Shown here piece after piece: positions 1-5,849 of a DNA stretch of 7,906 nucleotides (positions within the stretch are counted from its first letter, which is position 1; each line of letters begins with the position of its first letter). This DNA is from Erysipelothrix rhusiopathiae (GTDB lineage Bacteria > Bacillota_I > Bacilli_A > Erysipelotrichales > Erysipelotrichaceae), in contig CADBTK010000084.1 of the NCBI GenBank assembly GCA_902797585.1, positions 1 to 7,906 of the forward strand, given 5' to 3'. A program made the translations under genes and the position numbers. Under the pieces are notes generated by a model, which saw only the letters and a program-made list of their open reading frames with translations, ran no database searches and had not been told where the DNA came from.

Positions 1-1158
1 TCTTTATTTGGAGCTACATATACGATGGGAGGACTATTTGCTCAAACCTCTGGGCTACCATTGTCTGTACCGCCTATCGAGTTAGCTGAATCCAAAGGAT
101 TCTTACCTGGGATAACAGTTTTGGGGGATATTTTAGAACAACAAGGTTATCACAATGTGTTCTTTATCGGAACGGATGCTTCCTTTGGAGAAAGAGGGAC
201 GTATTTCCAACAACATGGAAACCATGATATCTTCGATTTCAATACCGCTTTAGAGAACCAAGAAATTCCTTATAACTATAAGAGACCTTTTTGGGGTTAT
301 GATGACTATATCTTATATGAAAATGCCAAAGCACATTTATTAGAATTAGCCCAAGAAGATCAACCTTTTAACTTTACGATGTTGACTGTGGATACGCATG
401 CGGAAGATGGCTATCTCTGTGATATTTGTCCACGCGAACATTATGATGATCCTTATGCGGATGTCTTTCGTTGTGCTAGTTGGCAAGCTGCTGAATTTAT
501 TGAATGGATTCAAGAACAAGATTTTTATGAAGATACAACCATTGTCGTTGTAGGAGATCATATTTCTATGGATTCGGATTTCTGTGATGATATAGATTCC
601 AATTATCAAAGGAAGAATTACTCGGTTTATATCAATGCAGCACAATCACCAAAAACAAAAAAACGTAGAGAGTTAAGTTCGATGGACAACTTTCCTACAG
701 TGCTAGCTTCTTTAGGCGTGGATATCAAAGGAGATAAATTGGGATTAGGTGTTAATGCTTTTTCAGATACTTCGACATTATTAGAAGTATATGGGGAAAA
801 ACAATTAAATAAGAACTTATCAAAAAAATCTACGTTCTTTAAGAAAGTAATTGGTTCAAAGAAAAAAGAGAATAAAGCAAAAGCTACTTATGATGAAACC
901 ACTGGTTATATGACATTTTCTGTACCGAAACCTTTACGCTACAGCGGGGATAATTTACGAGTCTATTGTGATTTGAATCATAAGTCATTAGAAGAGCCTA
1001 TTCGCATTGAATTATATGAAACGCAAGATGAGTATCGAGCGATATATTCCTTATCTAACTTAGGATATGAAAAAGGAAAATATAAAGCGAACTTCTTCGT
1101 GATGTTTAAAGATAATTTGGCAACTCCATATGCAGAAAAGAAAATAATAGTGAAATAA
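1..1158 (+). CDS. OpgB/LTA-synthase-like phosphoglycerol transferase (5' truncated)
   Basis: The reading frame is open from base 1, so the first in-window ATG (25) is internal and the N-terminus, which should carry the membrane anchor helices, lies upstream. 385 residues are visible. The segment around visible residues 4-20 (GATYT then GGLFAQTSGLPL) resembles the E. coli OpgB (MdoB) stretch GTGWTIAGMVASQCG; Thr8 (bases 22-24) aligns with the catalytic threonine of the sulfatase-fold phosphoglycerol transferases. GYDD (99-102), TVDTH (129-133) and VVVGDH (181-187, metal-binding Asp186/His187) follow in family order. The family moves glycerol phosphate from phosphatidylglycerol to an acceptor on the outer membrane face. 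In a Gram-positive the acceptor would be a teichoic acid, glycolipid or surface glycan (inferred). Cysteines near visible residues 140, 143, 158 and 195 could form disulfides outside the cell. A lysine-rich linker (about 270-295) leads to a C-terminal domain of about 90 residues that looks beta-rich. OpgB resemblance is stronger than resemblance to classical LtaS. Confidence 0.85.
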   Translation, partial: SLFGATYTMGGLFAQTSGLPLSVPPIELAESKGFLPGITVLGDILEQQGYHNVFFIGTDASFGERGTYFQQHGNHDIFDFNTALENQEIPYNYKRPFWGYDDYILYENAKAHLLELAQEDQPFNFTMLTVDTHAEDGYLCDICPREHYDDPYADVFRCASWQAAEFIEWIQEQDFYEDTTIVVVGDHISMDSDFCDDIDSNYQRKNYSVYINAAQSPKTKKRRELSSMDNFPTVLASLGVDIKGDKLGLGVNAFSDTSTLLEVYGEKQLNKNLSKKSTFFKKVIGSKKKENKAKATYDETTGYMTFSVPKPLRYSGDNLRVYCDLNHKSLEEPIRIELYETQDEYRAIYSLSNLGYEKGKYKANFFVMFKDNLATPYAEKKIIVK

Positions 1159-1173
1159 AATGATATAAAAAAG

Positions 1174-1198
1174 CCTCGGTCTATTATGATCGAGGTTT
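1174..1198. terminator. Hairpin terminator between convergent genes
   Basis: An 8-bp stem pairs 1174-1181 (CCTCGGTC) with 1188-1195 (GATCGAGG), including one G-T wobble, around loop TATTAT. Read on the minus strand the stem is followed by a run of six T (from the A tract at 1167-1172), so it is a good terminator for the EamA gene. Its stop codon at 1186-1184 lies inside the loop. On the plus strand the T tract is poor (TTTGTTGATTT), so termination of the phosphoglycerol transferase gene is probably weaker. Confidence 0.8.
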
Positions 1199-2056
1199 GT
1201 TGATTTCGTTATAAAGTGTAGATCCAAGGATTAATCCTCCTCCAAATAATTGAAGGGGGGTTAATGATTCATGCAACAATAATAGAGATAGGATGCAAGC
1301 AACTAAAGGATCAATATAAGATAATAAGGCGATTTCATTTCCGCGTAAGTGACGAATGGATCCAAAATAGAAAATATAAGGAATTCCTGTTAGTACAAAA
1401 CCTATAATTAATAAGCTCAACCACCCAGAAAGAGATAATTGACTTAAATGGGTTCCAGTAAAGAACATGACATAAGGAATCAAAATAACCATACCGGCCA
1501 GGAATTGAATAAAGGTTTTATCAATTCCTAAAAGGTTTCGAGTACATTTATTTAATAAAATAACACCTGCATAGAATACGGCAGCTCCTAGTCCATATAG
1601 AATTCCAATTAAATTGCTTGTTCCTCCAGACTCTTTTAAATTAATCAAAAGAATCAATCCAATAGCGGCTAGTCCGAAACAAATCATTTGGCTTTTGGTT
1701 AGCTTTTCATCAAATAAAATCGGACTGGCAATGGTTACAATCACAGGGGCAAAATAATAACTCAATGTTGCGACTGGAATGGATGTATAACGATAAGCTT
1801 GGAATAAGAAAATCCAGTTTATTGCCATTAAAATTCCAGAGACTACCAAAATTCTTATTTCGCCTTTATATTTCTTATATGGAATTTTATGATTGGCCAT
1901 TTTATACAACCCGGATAATAAAAGTAAAGCTAAAGCCGAGCGGTATAAAGCCAATTCACCACTAGTGATTCCTGTTGTATTTCTTGTGAAGATCCCAATT
2001 GTACCAAACAACATCATTGAAACAATCATATGCAATCGGGCATTTTTTCCGTTCAT
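1184..2056 (-). CDS. EamA/DMT-family transporter
   Basis: 290 residues, the usual length for the drug/metabolite transporter superfamily. About ten hydrophobic helices can be read, roughly at residues 9-25, 36-53, 67-86, 92-112, 122-139, 147-168, 181-200, 210-229, 239-261 and 267-283, forming two five-helix EamA repeats. The end of the second repeat has the family pattern LSYIDP (245-250), then LLLLHESLTPLQ and a glycine-rich last helix. The protein sits in the cytoplasmic membrane and probably exports or imports a small metabolite; the substrate cannot be read from sequence. The ATG at 2056 has no Shine-Dalgarno and lies 6 bases after a strong -10, suggesting a leaderless mRNA. Met10 (2029), preceded by GGAAAA at an over-long distance, is the alternative start and would still keep helix 1. 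It is monocistronic, divergent from the DUF349 gene, and ends in a hairpin shared with the convergent gene. Confidence 0.9.
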   Translation of the reverse strand: MNGKNARLHMIVSMMLFGTIGIFTRNTTGITSGELALYRSALALLLLSGLYKMANHKIPYKKYKGEIRILVVSGILMAINWIFLFQAYRYTSIPVATLSYYFAPVIVTIASPILFDEKLTKSQMICFGLAAIGLILLINLKESGGTSNLIGILYGLGAAVFYAGVILLNKCTRNLLGIDKTFIQFLAGMVILIPYVMFFTGTHLSQLSLSGWLSLLIIGFVLTGIPYIFYFGSIRHLRGNEIALLSYIDPLVACILSLLLLHESLTPLQLFGGGLILGSTLYNEINKPRS

Positions 2057-2062
2057 GAGAGT

Positions 2063-2091
2063 ATTGTAAGTAAGTTTAGATAAATAGTCAA
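2063..2091 (-). promoter_or_regulatory. Promoter of the EamA transporter gene
   Basis: On the minus strand TTGACT (2091-2086), a 17-base spacer and TACAAT (2068-2063) make a near-consensus housekeeping sigma promoter. Six bases (ACTCTC) separate the -10 from the ATG, so the predicted +1 is the A of the start codon. The placement is observed directly; its use is inferred. Confidence 0.7.
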
Positions 2092-2113
2092 TTCAAGAAT
2101 AGTATGTTGAATT
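2090..2113. repeat. Inverted repeat between divergent promoters
   Basis: AATTCAA (2090-2096) and TTGAATT (2107-2113) are perfect 7-base inverted arms around a 10-base spacer. Each arm overlaps the -35 region of one of the two divergent promoters. It may be an operator, or simply two AT-rich -35 elements facing opposite ways. Confidence 0.35.
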
Positions 2114-2136
2114 TGGCCATTTTTTTGAAATATAAT
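2107..2136 (+). promoter_or_regulatory. Promoter of the DUF349 protein gene
   Basis: TTGAAT (2107-2112), an 18-base spacer and a perfect TATAAT (2131-2136). The predicted transcript starts near G2143, leaving a leader of about 19 bases before ATG 2162. This placement rules against the in-frame TTG at 2141 as a start, since it would precede the transcript's 5' end. Confidence 0.75.
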
Positions 2137-2161
2137 AAGATTGGGAAGCGAGATTGGAACC

Positions 2162-3322
2162 ATGACAGAAAAATACAATGATGAAATGTACGAAGTCGAT
2201 GATATTGATGCGGATATCGCGGCGAAAAAAGAACTAATTAAAGAAGCAGAAGCGTTAAAAGAAGAAGATGATTTAGGGGCAGCATTAAAAAAGGCGAGTC
2301 AACTACAACGACAATGGAAACAAATTCATAGCTGGGAATCTGGGTATGAAGAAGACCTACGCCAAGAATTTGACGAAAACTTAGATCAAGTTTATGCCAA
2401 AAGAAATCAATGGTATGAGGTTGTGAAAGAAAAGAAAAATTTCTTGATTCGTGAAGCCAAAGCTTTGTCCGATAATGAAAATTGGAAAGAAGCAACGCAA
2501 AAAATGAATGAATTGATGAATCGTTGGAAAGAATCTGGTACAGCCGGAAAGAAAGCTGATGATGAACTTTGGGATAAATTTAGAGAGGCACGCCAAACAT
2601 TCTTTGATAAAAAAGATGAATACTTTGAAGGAATGCGTCATCAATTTGAAAATGCTAAAGATAAGAAAGAAGAATTAATCGAAAAAGCTATTGAATTAAA
2701 AGATAGTGAACAATGGCAAGATACATCTAAGAAATTCCAAGATTTAATGGATCAATGGAAACAAATTGGAAGTGCAGGAAAAGAATATGAACAAGCCTTA
2801 TGGGATCGTTTTAATGAGGCAAGACAATCTTTCTATTCCAAACGAAATGAGCATTATGACAAACTTCATGCCCAACAAGAACAAGTGTATGAACAAAAGA
2901 AAGAACTAATCCAACAAGCGCAAGATGTCTTGGATAAAGAAGATTTCTCCAAAGAAAATACAGAATTTATGAAATCTTTGAATGCGAAATGGAAAGAGTT
3001 GGGGCATGCAGGGAAGAAACTAGAAGATGAGATTTGGCCACAATTCAAACAAACATTGGATTCTTACTTTGATGGATTGAAACAATGGACAAAGAATCGT
3101 CATCAAAATTGGATTGATCGTATGGAACAAACCAAGGCTCGCAAACAAGATTTAATTGAAAATCAAAAGCGTGCTATTAAGCGTTTAGAAGACGACATGA
3201 ATGGATTAGTCAGTGAAACTCAACGCAATGAAATGGAAGAAGAAGTCAAAGAAAAAGAAGAATTCATCCAACAGTTGGAAAATGAAATCCAAGATATTGA
3301 AAAGAAATTAGAAGATCAATAA
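2162..3322 (+). CDS. DUF349-repeat coiled-coil protein
   Basis: 386 residues from ATG 2162, with no signal peptide or membrane helix, so cytoplasmic. The body is four tandem DUF349-type helical repeats of about 75 residues: roughly 22-90, 91-166, 168-243 and 246-318. Each opens with a K-x-x-L-I-x-x-A helix and carries a conserved W-K motif (Trp52, Trp122, Trp199, Trp277). Repeats 2-4 also have LW or IW (Trp137, Trp214, Trp292) followed by an F; repeat 1 has LRQEF there and is the most divergent. Residues 319-386 are a charged coiled coil rich in Glu, Lys and Gln. The family has no firm biochemical function that I can state, and none is claimed. I chose ATG 2162 over TTG 2141 because the latter lies upstream of the predicted transcription start; the leader has only a weak ribosome-binding site (GGGAAGCGAG, 2143-2152). 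It has its own promoter and terminator, so it is a single-gene unit. Confidence 0.85.
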   Translation: MTEKYNDEMYEVDDIDADIAAKKELIKEAEALKEEDDLGAALKKASQLQRQWKQIHSWESGYEEDLRQEFDENLDQVYAKRNQWYEVVKEKKNFLIREAKALSDNENWKEATQKMNELMNRWKESGTAGKKADDELWDKFREARQTFFDKKDEYFEGMRHQFENAKDKKEELIEKAIELKDSEQWQDTSKKFQDLMDQWKQIGSAGKEYEQALWDRFNEARQSFYSKRNEHYDKLHAQQEQVYEQKKELIQQAQDVLDKEDFSKENTEFMKSLNAKWKELGHAGKKLEDEIWPQFKQTLDSYFDGLKQWTKNRHQNWIDRMEQTKARKQDLIENQKRAIKRLEDDMNGLVSETQRNEMEEEVKEKEEFIQQLENEIQDIEKKLEDQ

Positions 3323-3344
3323 AAACGCCAGAAGGCGTTTTTTT
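3321..3344 (+). terminator. Rho-independent terminator of the DUF349 gene
   Basis: ACGCC (3325-3329) pairs with GGCGT (3334-3338) around the tetraloop AGAA. Flanking A and T runs lengthen the stem, and seven T (3338-3344) follow. The hairpin starts inside the stop codon (3320-3322), so there is essentially no 3' untranslated spacer. Confidence 0.9.
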
Positions 3345-3347
3345 CTG

Positions 3348-3356
3348 TGGTAGAAT
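3348..3356 (+). promoter_or_regulatory. Extended -10 promoter of the MATE gene
   Basis: TGG (3348-3350) directly before TAGAAT (3351-3356) gives an extended -10, and the wider TGTGG fits the Gram-positive TRTGN form. There is no -35: 3328-3333 is the hairpin of the preceding terminator, as expected for extended -10 promoters. Six bases (GGCTAT) separate it from the ATG at 3363, so the predicted +1 is the A of the start codon. Confidence 0.6.
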
Positions 3357-3362
3357 GGCTAT

Positions 3363-4703
3363 ATGACAGAAGATAAATTAGCAACGATGCCAGTGGGGCG
3401 ACTTTTAGCGCAAATGTCTTTGCCCATTATGGTTTCGTTTTTTATACAAGCGCTATATAATTTTGTGGATTCAATGTTTGTTGCTCAACTATCTGAGCAA
3501 GCACTAACAGCAACATCCTTGGCTTTCCCTATGCAACAAATCTCTCATGCCATTGCGGTGGGGACAGGAATTGGGATGGCGGCAGTCATTCCAAAACTTG
3601 CGGCTAAAAATGAAATGGAACAAGCTAACCAAGCTGCTCATTCTGGGATTGTATTGGGAGCTATTTATTCTTTGATATTTTTGGTTTTAGGATTCTTTGT
3701 TGCCAAACCACTTTATCATCAATTAACAACGGATCCTGAGATAGCTTTTTTAGGAGCGAGTTATCTTCGTATTGTTTGGATGGTTTCTTTTGGAATCTTT
3801 TTTGGGCAATGTTTTGAAAAAATGTTGATGGCTGCAGGACATTCTATGTTATCTATGGTCGCTCAAGCTTCCGGGGCATTATTTAATATGATTGTTGACC
3901 CTTTATTGATCTTTGGGATTGGACCATTTCCTAAAATGGGAATCATTGGTGCAGCGGTTGCGACAGTTATGGGGCAAATATTAGCGGCGATTCTAGCGGG
4001 TATATTAAATGCGCATTATAATCGTTGGATAAATTTATCTATTGAAAAATTGCGATTGAATGTAGAATTGGCAAAAGAAATCATTGTGGTCGGGTTTCCA
4101 AGTATTATTACTATTGGATTAAATGCGATTACATCTTTTAGCGTTAATATGATTTTAATGGGCTACTCATCAACTGCTACGGCAGTATATGGAATTTGGA
4201 TTAAGTTACAAAGTTTTTGTTATATGCCATTATTTGGAATGAACAATGCTCTAATTCCTATTCTATCTTTCAATCATGCTCGAAAAGAAAATCAACGTGT
4301 GACTCGGGCTACTAAATTAGCGTTGCGATCGGCCCTAGTTGCGATGGTGACTATAGGGATTGTTCTAGAAATTATTCCGAATCATATTTTGGCTCTTTTT
4401 AATCCATCGAATAATTTATTACTTATTGGACAAAGAGCTTTAAAGATTTGTTTATTGTCTTTGCCATTTGCGGCAGTGGCAATTATTCGTTCAGCTAGTA
4501 TGCAAGCTTTGGAATATAGCTTTTATACTTTAGTGGTGAATGTCCTGCGTCAATTTGTATTGTTGGCAGGGTTATTCTTAACTTTTTCGTTAATATTCCA
4601 TGATGTTAATCATTTATGGTGGGCAGTTGTATTGACCGAATTAATAAGCGCCTTCATTGCAGAATTTCTTTATCGTAAAATGCAAAGGGAATGGGATAGA
4701 TAA
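3363..4703 (+). CDS. MATE-family multidrug efflux protein (MepA-like)
   Basis: 446 residues, full length for the MATE family, which exports cationic drugs and metabolites using Na+ or H+ gradients across the cytoplasmic membrane. The N-terminal pattern (TMPVGRLLAQMSLPIM at 8-23, then QALYNFVDSMFVAQL from 29) is typical of the MepA/DinF-like branch. The two six-helix halves are visible: the first begins near residue 18, and the second near 240 repeats the motif as GFPSIITIGLNAITSFSVN. IVDPLLIFG (177-185) closes an early conserved helix and a basic stretch (about 306-322) precedes the last helices. The substrate is unknown. ATG 3363 leaves the usual short N-terminal tail but has no Shine-Dalgarno; it lies 6 bases after an extended -10, so a leaderless transcript is likely. 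The gene is separated from the upstream DUF349 gene by a terminator and appears to be transcribed alone. Confidence 0.92.
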   Translation: MTEDKLATMPVGRLLAQMSLPIMVSFFIQALYNFVDSMFVAQLSEQALTATSLAFPMQQISHAIAVGTGIGMAAVIPKLAAKNEMEQANQAAHSGIVLGAIYSLIFLVLGFFVAKPLYHQLTTDPEIAFLGASYLRIVWMVSFGIFFGQCFEKMLMAAGHSMLSMVAQASGALFNMIVDPLLIFGIGPFPKMGIIGAAVATVMGQILAAILAGILNAHYNRWINLSIEKLRLNVELAKEIIVVGFPSIITIGLNAITSFSVNMILMGYSSTATAVYGIWIKLQSFCYMPLFGMNNALIPILSFNHARKENQRVTRATKLALRSALVAMVTIGIVLEIIPNHILALFNPSNNLLLIGQRALKICLLSLPFAAVAIIRSASMQALEYSFYTLVVNVLRQFVLLAGLFLTFSLIFHDVNHLWWAVVLTELISAFIAEFLYRKMQREWDR

Positions 4704-4710
4704 AAAGAAG

Positions 4711-4738
4711 CCATCAATCGTAGGATTGATGGTTTTTT
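4711..4738. terminator. Bidirectional terminator between MATE and azlD
   Basis: A perfect 9-bp stem pairs CCATCAATC (4711-4719) with GATTGATGG (4724-4732) around loop GTAG. Six T follow on the plus strand (4733-4738), and a T-rich run (complement of 4702-4710) follows on the minus strand. It serves both convergent transcripts, and its plus-strand T tract overlaps the azlD stop codon. Confidence 0.92.
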
Positions 4739-5048
4739 AATGAATGATAATTTGTTCTAGAATAAATACAATTACGCAACAAGAAACCGATACTTGAAAG
4801 ATACTGGCTCCTTTCCAAGCTAGTCCAATTCCAACCATAAAGGCAATTAATCCGGCTAGAGCAGAATTGGTTGCCTGAAAAATGGCAGGGAATGTCATGA
4901 CTGATAAAGTCACATAAGGGACATAATATAGAAAAGATCGAATAAAAGGATTTGTGATGGGCTTACGAATCAATGTCATTGGTAATGCACGGATACAATA
5001 TGTAACCAAGGCTGTGACAAAGATATACATCCAAATATTATGATTCAT
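4737..5048 (-). CDS. azlD: AzlD-family branched-chain amino acid exporter subunit
   Basis: 103 residues with about four hydrophobic helices, the normal size and pattern for AzlD, the small partner of AzlC in branched-chain amino acid and analogue export. Helix 1 (about residues 6-22) is followed by the family-typical CIRALPMTL with its conserved Arg-Ala-Leu-Pro. A YYVPYVTLSVMTFP stretch follows in helix 2. An upstream in-frame ATG would give 118 residues, but ATG 5048 is preceded by AGGAGG at 6 bases, which fixes the start. The gene overlaps the end of azlC by 11 bases, so the two are translationally coupled and co-transcribed. Confidence 0.9.
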   Translation of the reverse strand: MNHNIWMYIFVTALVTYCIRALPMTLIRKPITNPFIRSFLYYVPYVTLSVMTFPAIFQATNSALAGLIAFMVGIGLAWKGASIFQVSVSCCVIVFILEQIIIH

Positions 5049-5754
5049 GTTCTTCCTCCTCATGTGGGAATAATGCACTAGCAACTCCGGCAATTAAAAT
5101 AGTTAATATAATGGTTTTACTTCCTTCGGATACAGAAGATAAGAAAACAACATTTTGCCACATAAAACTTAAGAAATAACTAATTGCTACTATTCCTAAT
5201 ACCACTTTATCTTTTTTGGCAGGTGGAATCACAATTCCAATAAACATCGCAAATAATGCCACGCTTAAAGCGCTGACAATATCGGCGGGTAAGATTTGTC
5301 CAGCAATGACACCCAGTGCTGTTCCAATCGCCCAACCTGGCATGGCGGTTAAATATGCTCCATATAGATACCAAGGACCTAGTTGATGTAATTTTGCGAT
5401 TCCTAAACCAAAGAGTTCATCGGTTACATCATAGGCAATGAGAAAGCGATGAAAAAAAGGTGTGCCCTCTGGTATTTTTTGTGCTAAGGCAGCACTCATT
5501 AATAAATAACGTGCGTTGGTGATGGCAGTTGCAATAATTGTTTCTAGTACCGTGGCGTTGGCTGCAATCATTGTAAAGGCCACATATTCTCCAGCAGAGG
5601 CATTATTTAAAAGGCTAATCGTAAACCCTTGGAACCAATTCATCCCTAAATTTCGTGCGGTTATCCCTAAACTAAAGCTAACGGCGAAATAGGCAAGAAA
5701 GATAGGAATGGCATCCCGAGCACCTTCTTTAAAAACGTCGAATTTTTTCATCAT
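5038..5754 (-). CDS. azlC: AzlC-family branched-chain amino acid exporter subunit
   Basis: 238 residues, the usual AzlC length. It begins with GARDAIPIFLAYFAVSFSLG (11-30), the family's opening helix. Then come LLNNASAGEY (48-57), the conserved NARYLLMSAAL (80-90), and YDVTDELFGL (108-117). Further membrane helices lie at about 129-152, 158-177, 183-205 and 213-229. With AzlD it forms an exporter in the cytoplasmic membrane that lowers internal branched-chain amino acids or toxic analogues; this substrate range is family knowledge and was not deduced here. ATG 5754 is followed directly by a second ATG (5751). Neither has a Shine-Dalgarno, and the first lies 6 bases after a TATACT hexamer. The C-terminus is an acidic tail whose Glu codons double as the azlD ribosome-binding site. 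I see no convincing CodY or Lrp site upstream. Confidence 0.92.
   Translation of the reverse strand: MMKKFDVFKEGARDAIPIFLAYFAVSFSLGITARNLGMNWFQGFTISLLNNASAGEYVAFTMIAANATVLETIIATAITNARYLLMSAALAQKIPEGTPFFHRFLIAYDVTDELFGLGIAKLHQLGPWYLYGAYLTAMPGWAIGTALGVIAGQILPADIVSALSVALFAMFIGIVIPPAKKDKVVLGIVAISYFLSFMWQNVVFLSSVSEGSKTIILTILIAGVASALFPHEEEEHES
5055..5060 (-). promoter_or_regulatory. azlD ribosome-binding site inside azlC
   Basis: The minus strand reads AGGAGG here, 6 bases before ATG 5048. It decides the azlD start over the ATG at 5093 and lies within the azlC codons for the HEEEEHES tail. Confidence 0.85.
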
Positions 5755-5760
5755 AGTACA

Positions 5761-5766
5761 AGTATA
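5761..5766 (-). promoter_or_regulatory. Putative -10 element of azlCD
   Basis: The minus strand reads TATACT, then six bases (TGTACT), then the azlC ATG. The -35 position at 17 bases (TTTATT, 5789-5784) is a poor match, so this promoter is weaker evidence than those of the EamA and MATE genes. An activator could compensate; none is seen. Confidence 0.45.
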
Positions 5767-5813
5767 TAAAGGATAGGGGGATAAATAAATAGTAGATTTT
5801 CTTTTTTAGAGAG

Positions 5814-5821
5814 TATAGACT
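5814..5821 (+). promoter_or_regulatory. Weak candidate -10 of aroF-SIS operon
   Basis: TATAGACT contains two overlapping imperfect -10 hexamers (5814-5819, 5816-5821) that would give a leader of about 22-24 bases carrying the ribosome-binding site. No good -35 is visible. A TATAAA at 5827-5832 would start transcription inside the ribosome-binding site and is less likely. Confidence 0.25.
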
Positions 5822-5836
5822 GTTTTTATAAAAGAC

Positions 5837-5842
5837 AGGAGA
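5837..5842 (+). promoter_or_regulatory. Ribosome-binding site deciding the aroF start
   Basis: AGGAGA lies 7 bases before ATG 5850 but only 1 base before the upstream in-frame ATG 5844. Spacing therefore favours 5850 as the start. Confidence 0.8.
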
Positions 5843-5849
5843 AATGATT

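Noticed and set aside
346..645. 99-residue open frame on the minus strand inside the phosphoglycerol transferase gene
   Set aside because: It lies antisense to a strongly supported coding region with family motifs, has no ribosome-binding site that I can see, and its composition is that of reversed codons.
2141..2161. TTG 2141 as start of the DUF349 protein, adding 7 residues
   Set aside because: It lies 4 bases after a perfect TATAAT, before the predicted transcription start at about 2143, so it would not be on the mRNA.
2238..2644. Two overlapping minus-strand open frames inside the DUF349 gene (also 2866-3048)
   Set aside because: They are hydrophobic, Phe/Leu/Ser-rich translations of the complement of Lys/Glu-rich codons, a typical antisense artefact of coiled-coil genes.
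5049..5093. ATG 5093 as start of AzlD, adding 15 residues
   Set aside because: It lacks a ribosome-binding site and would extend the overlap with azlC, whereas ATG 5048 has AGGAGG at ideal spacing and gives the normal AzlD length.
5755..5849. Riboswitch, T-box or attenuator upstream of aroF or azlC
   Set aside because: The divergent spacer is only about 95 bases, with no T-box sequence, leader peptide or terminator/antiterminator pair. The TCTTTT/AAAAGA complementarity near 5800-5835 is too AT-rich and weak.
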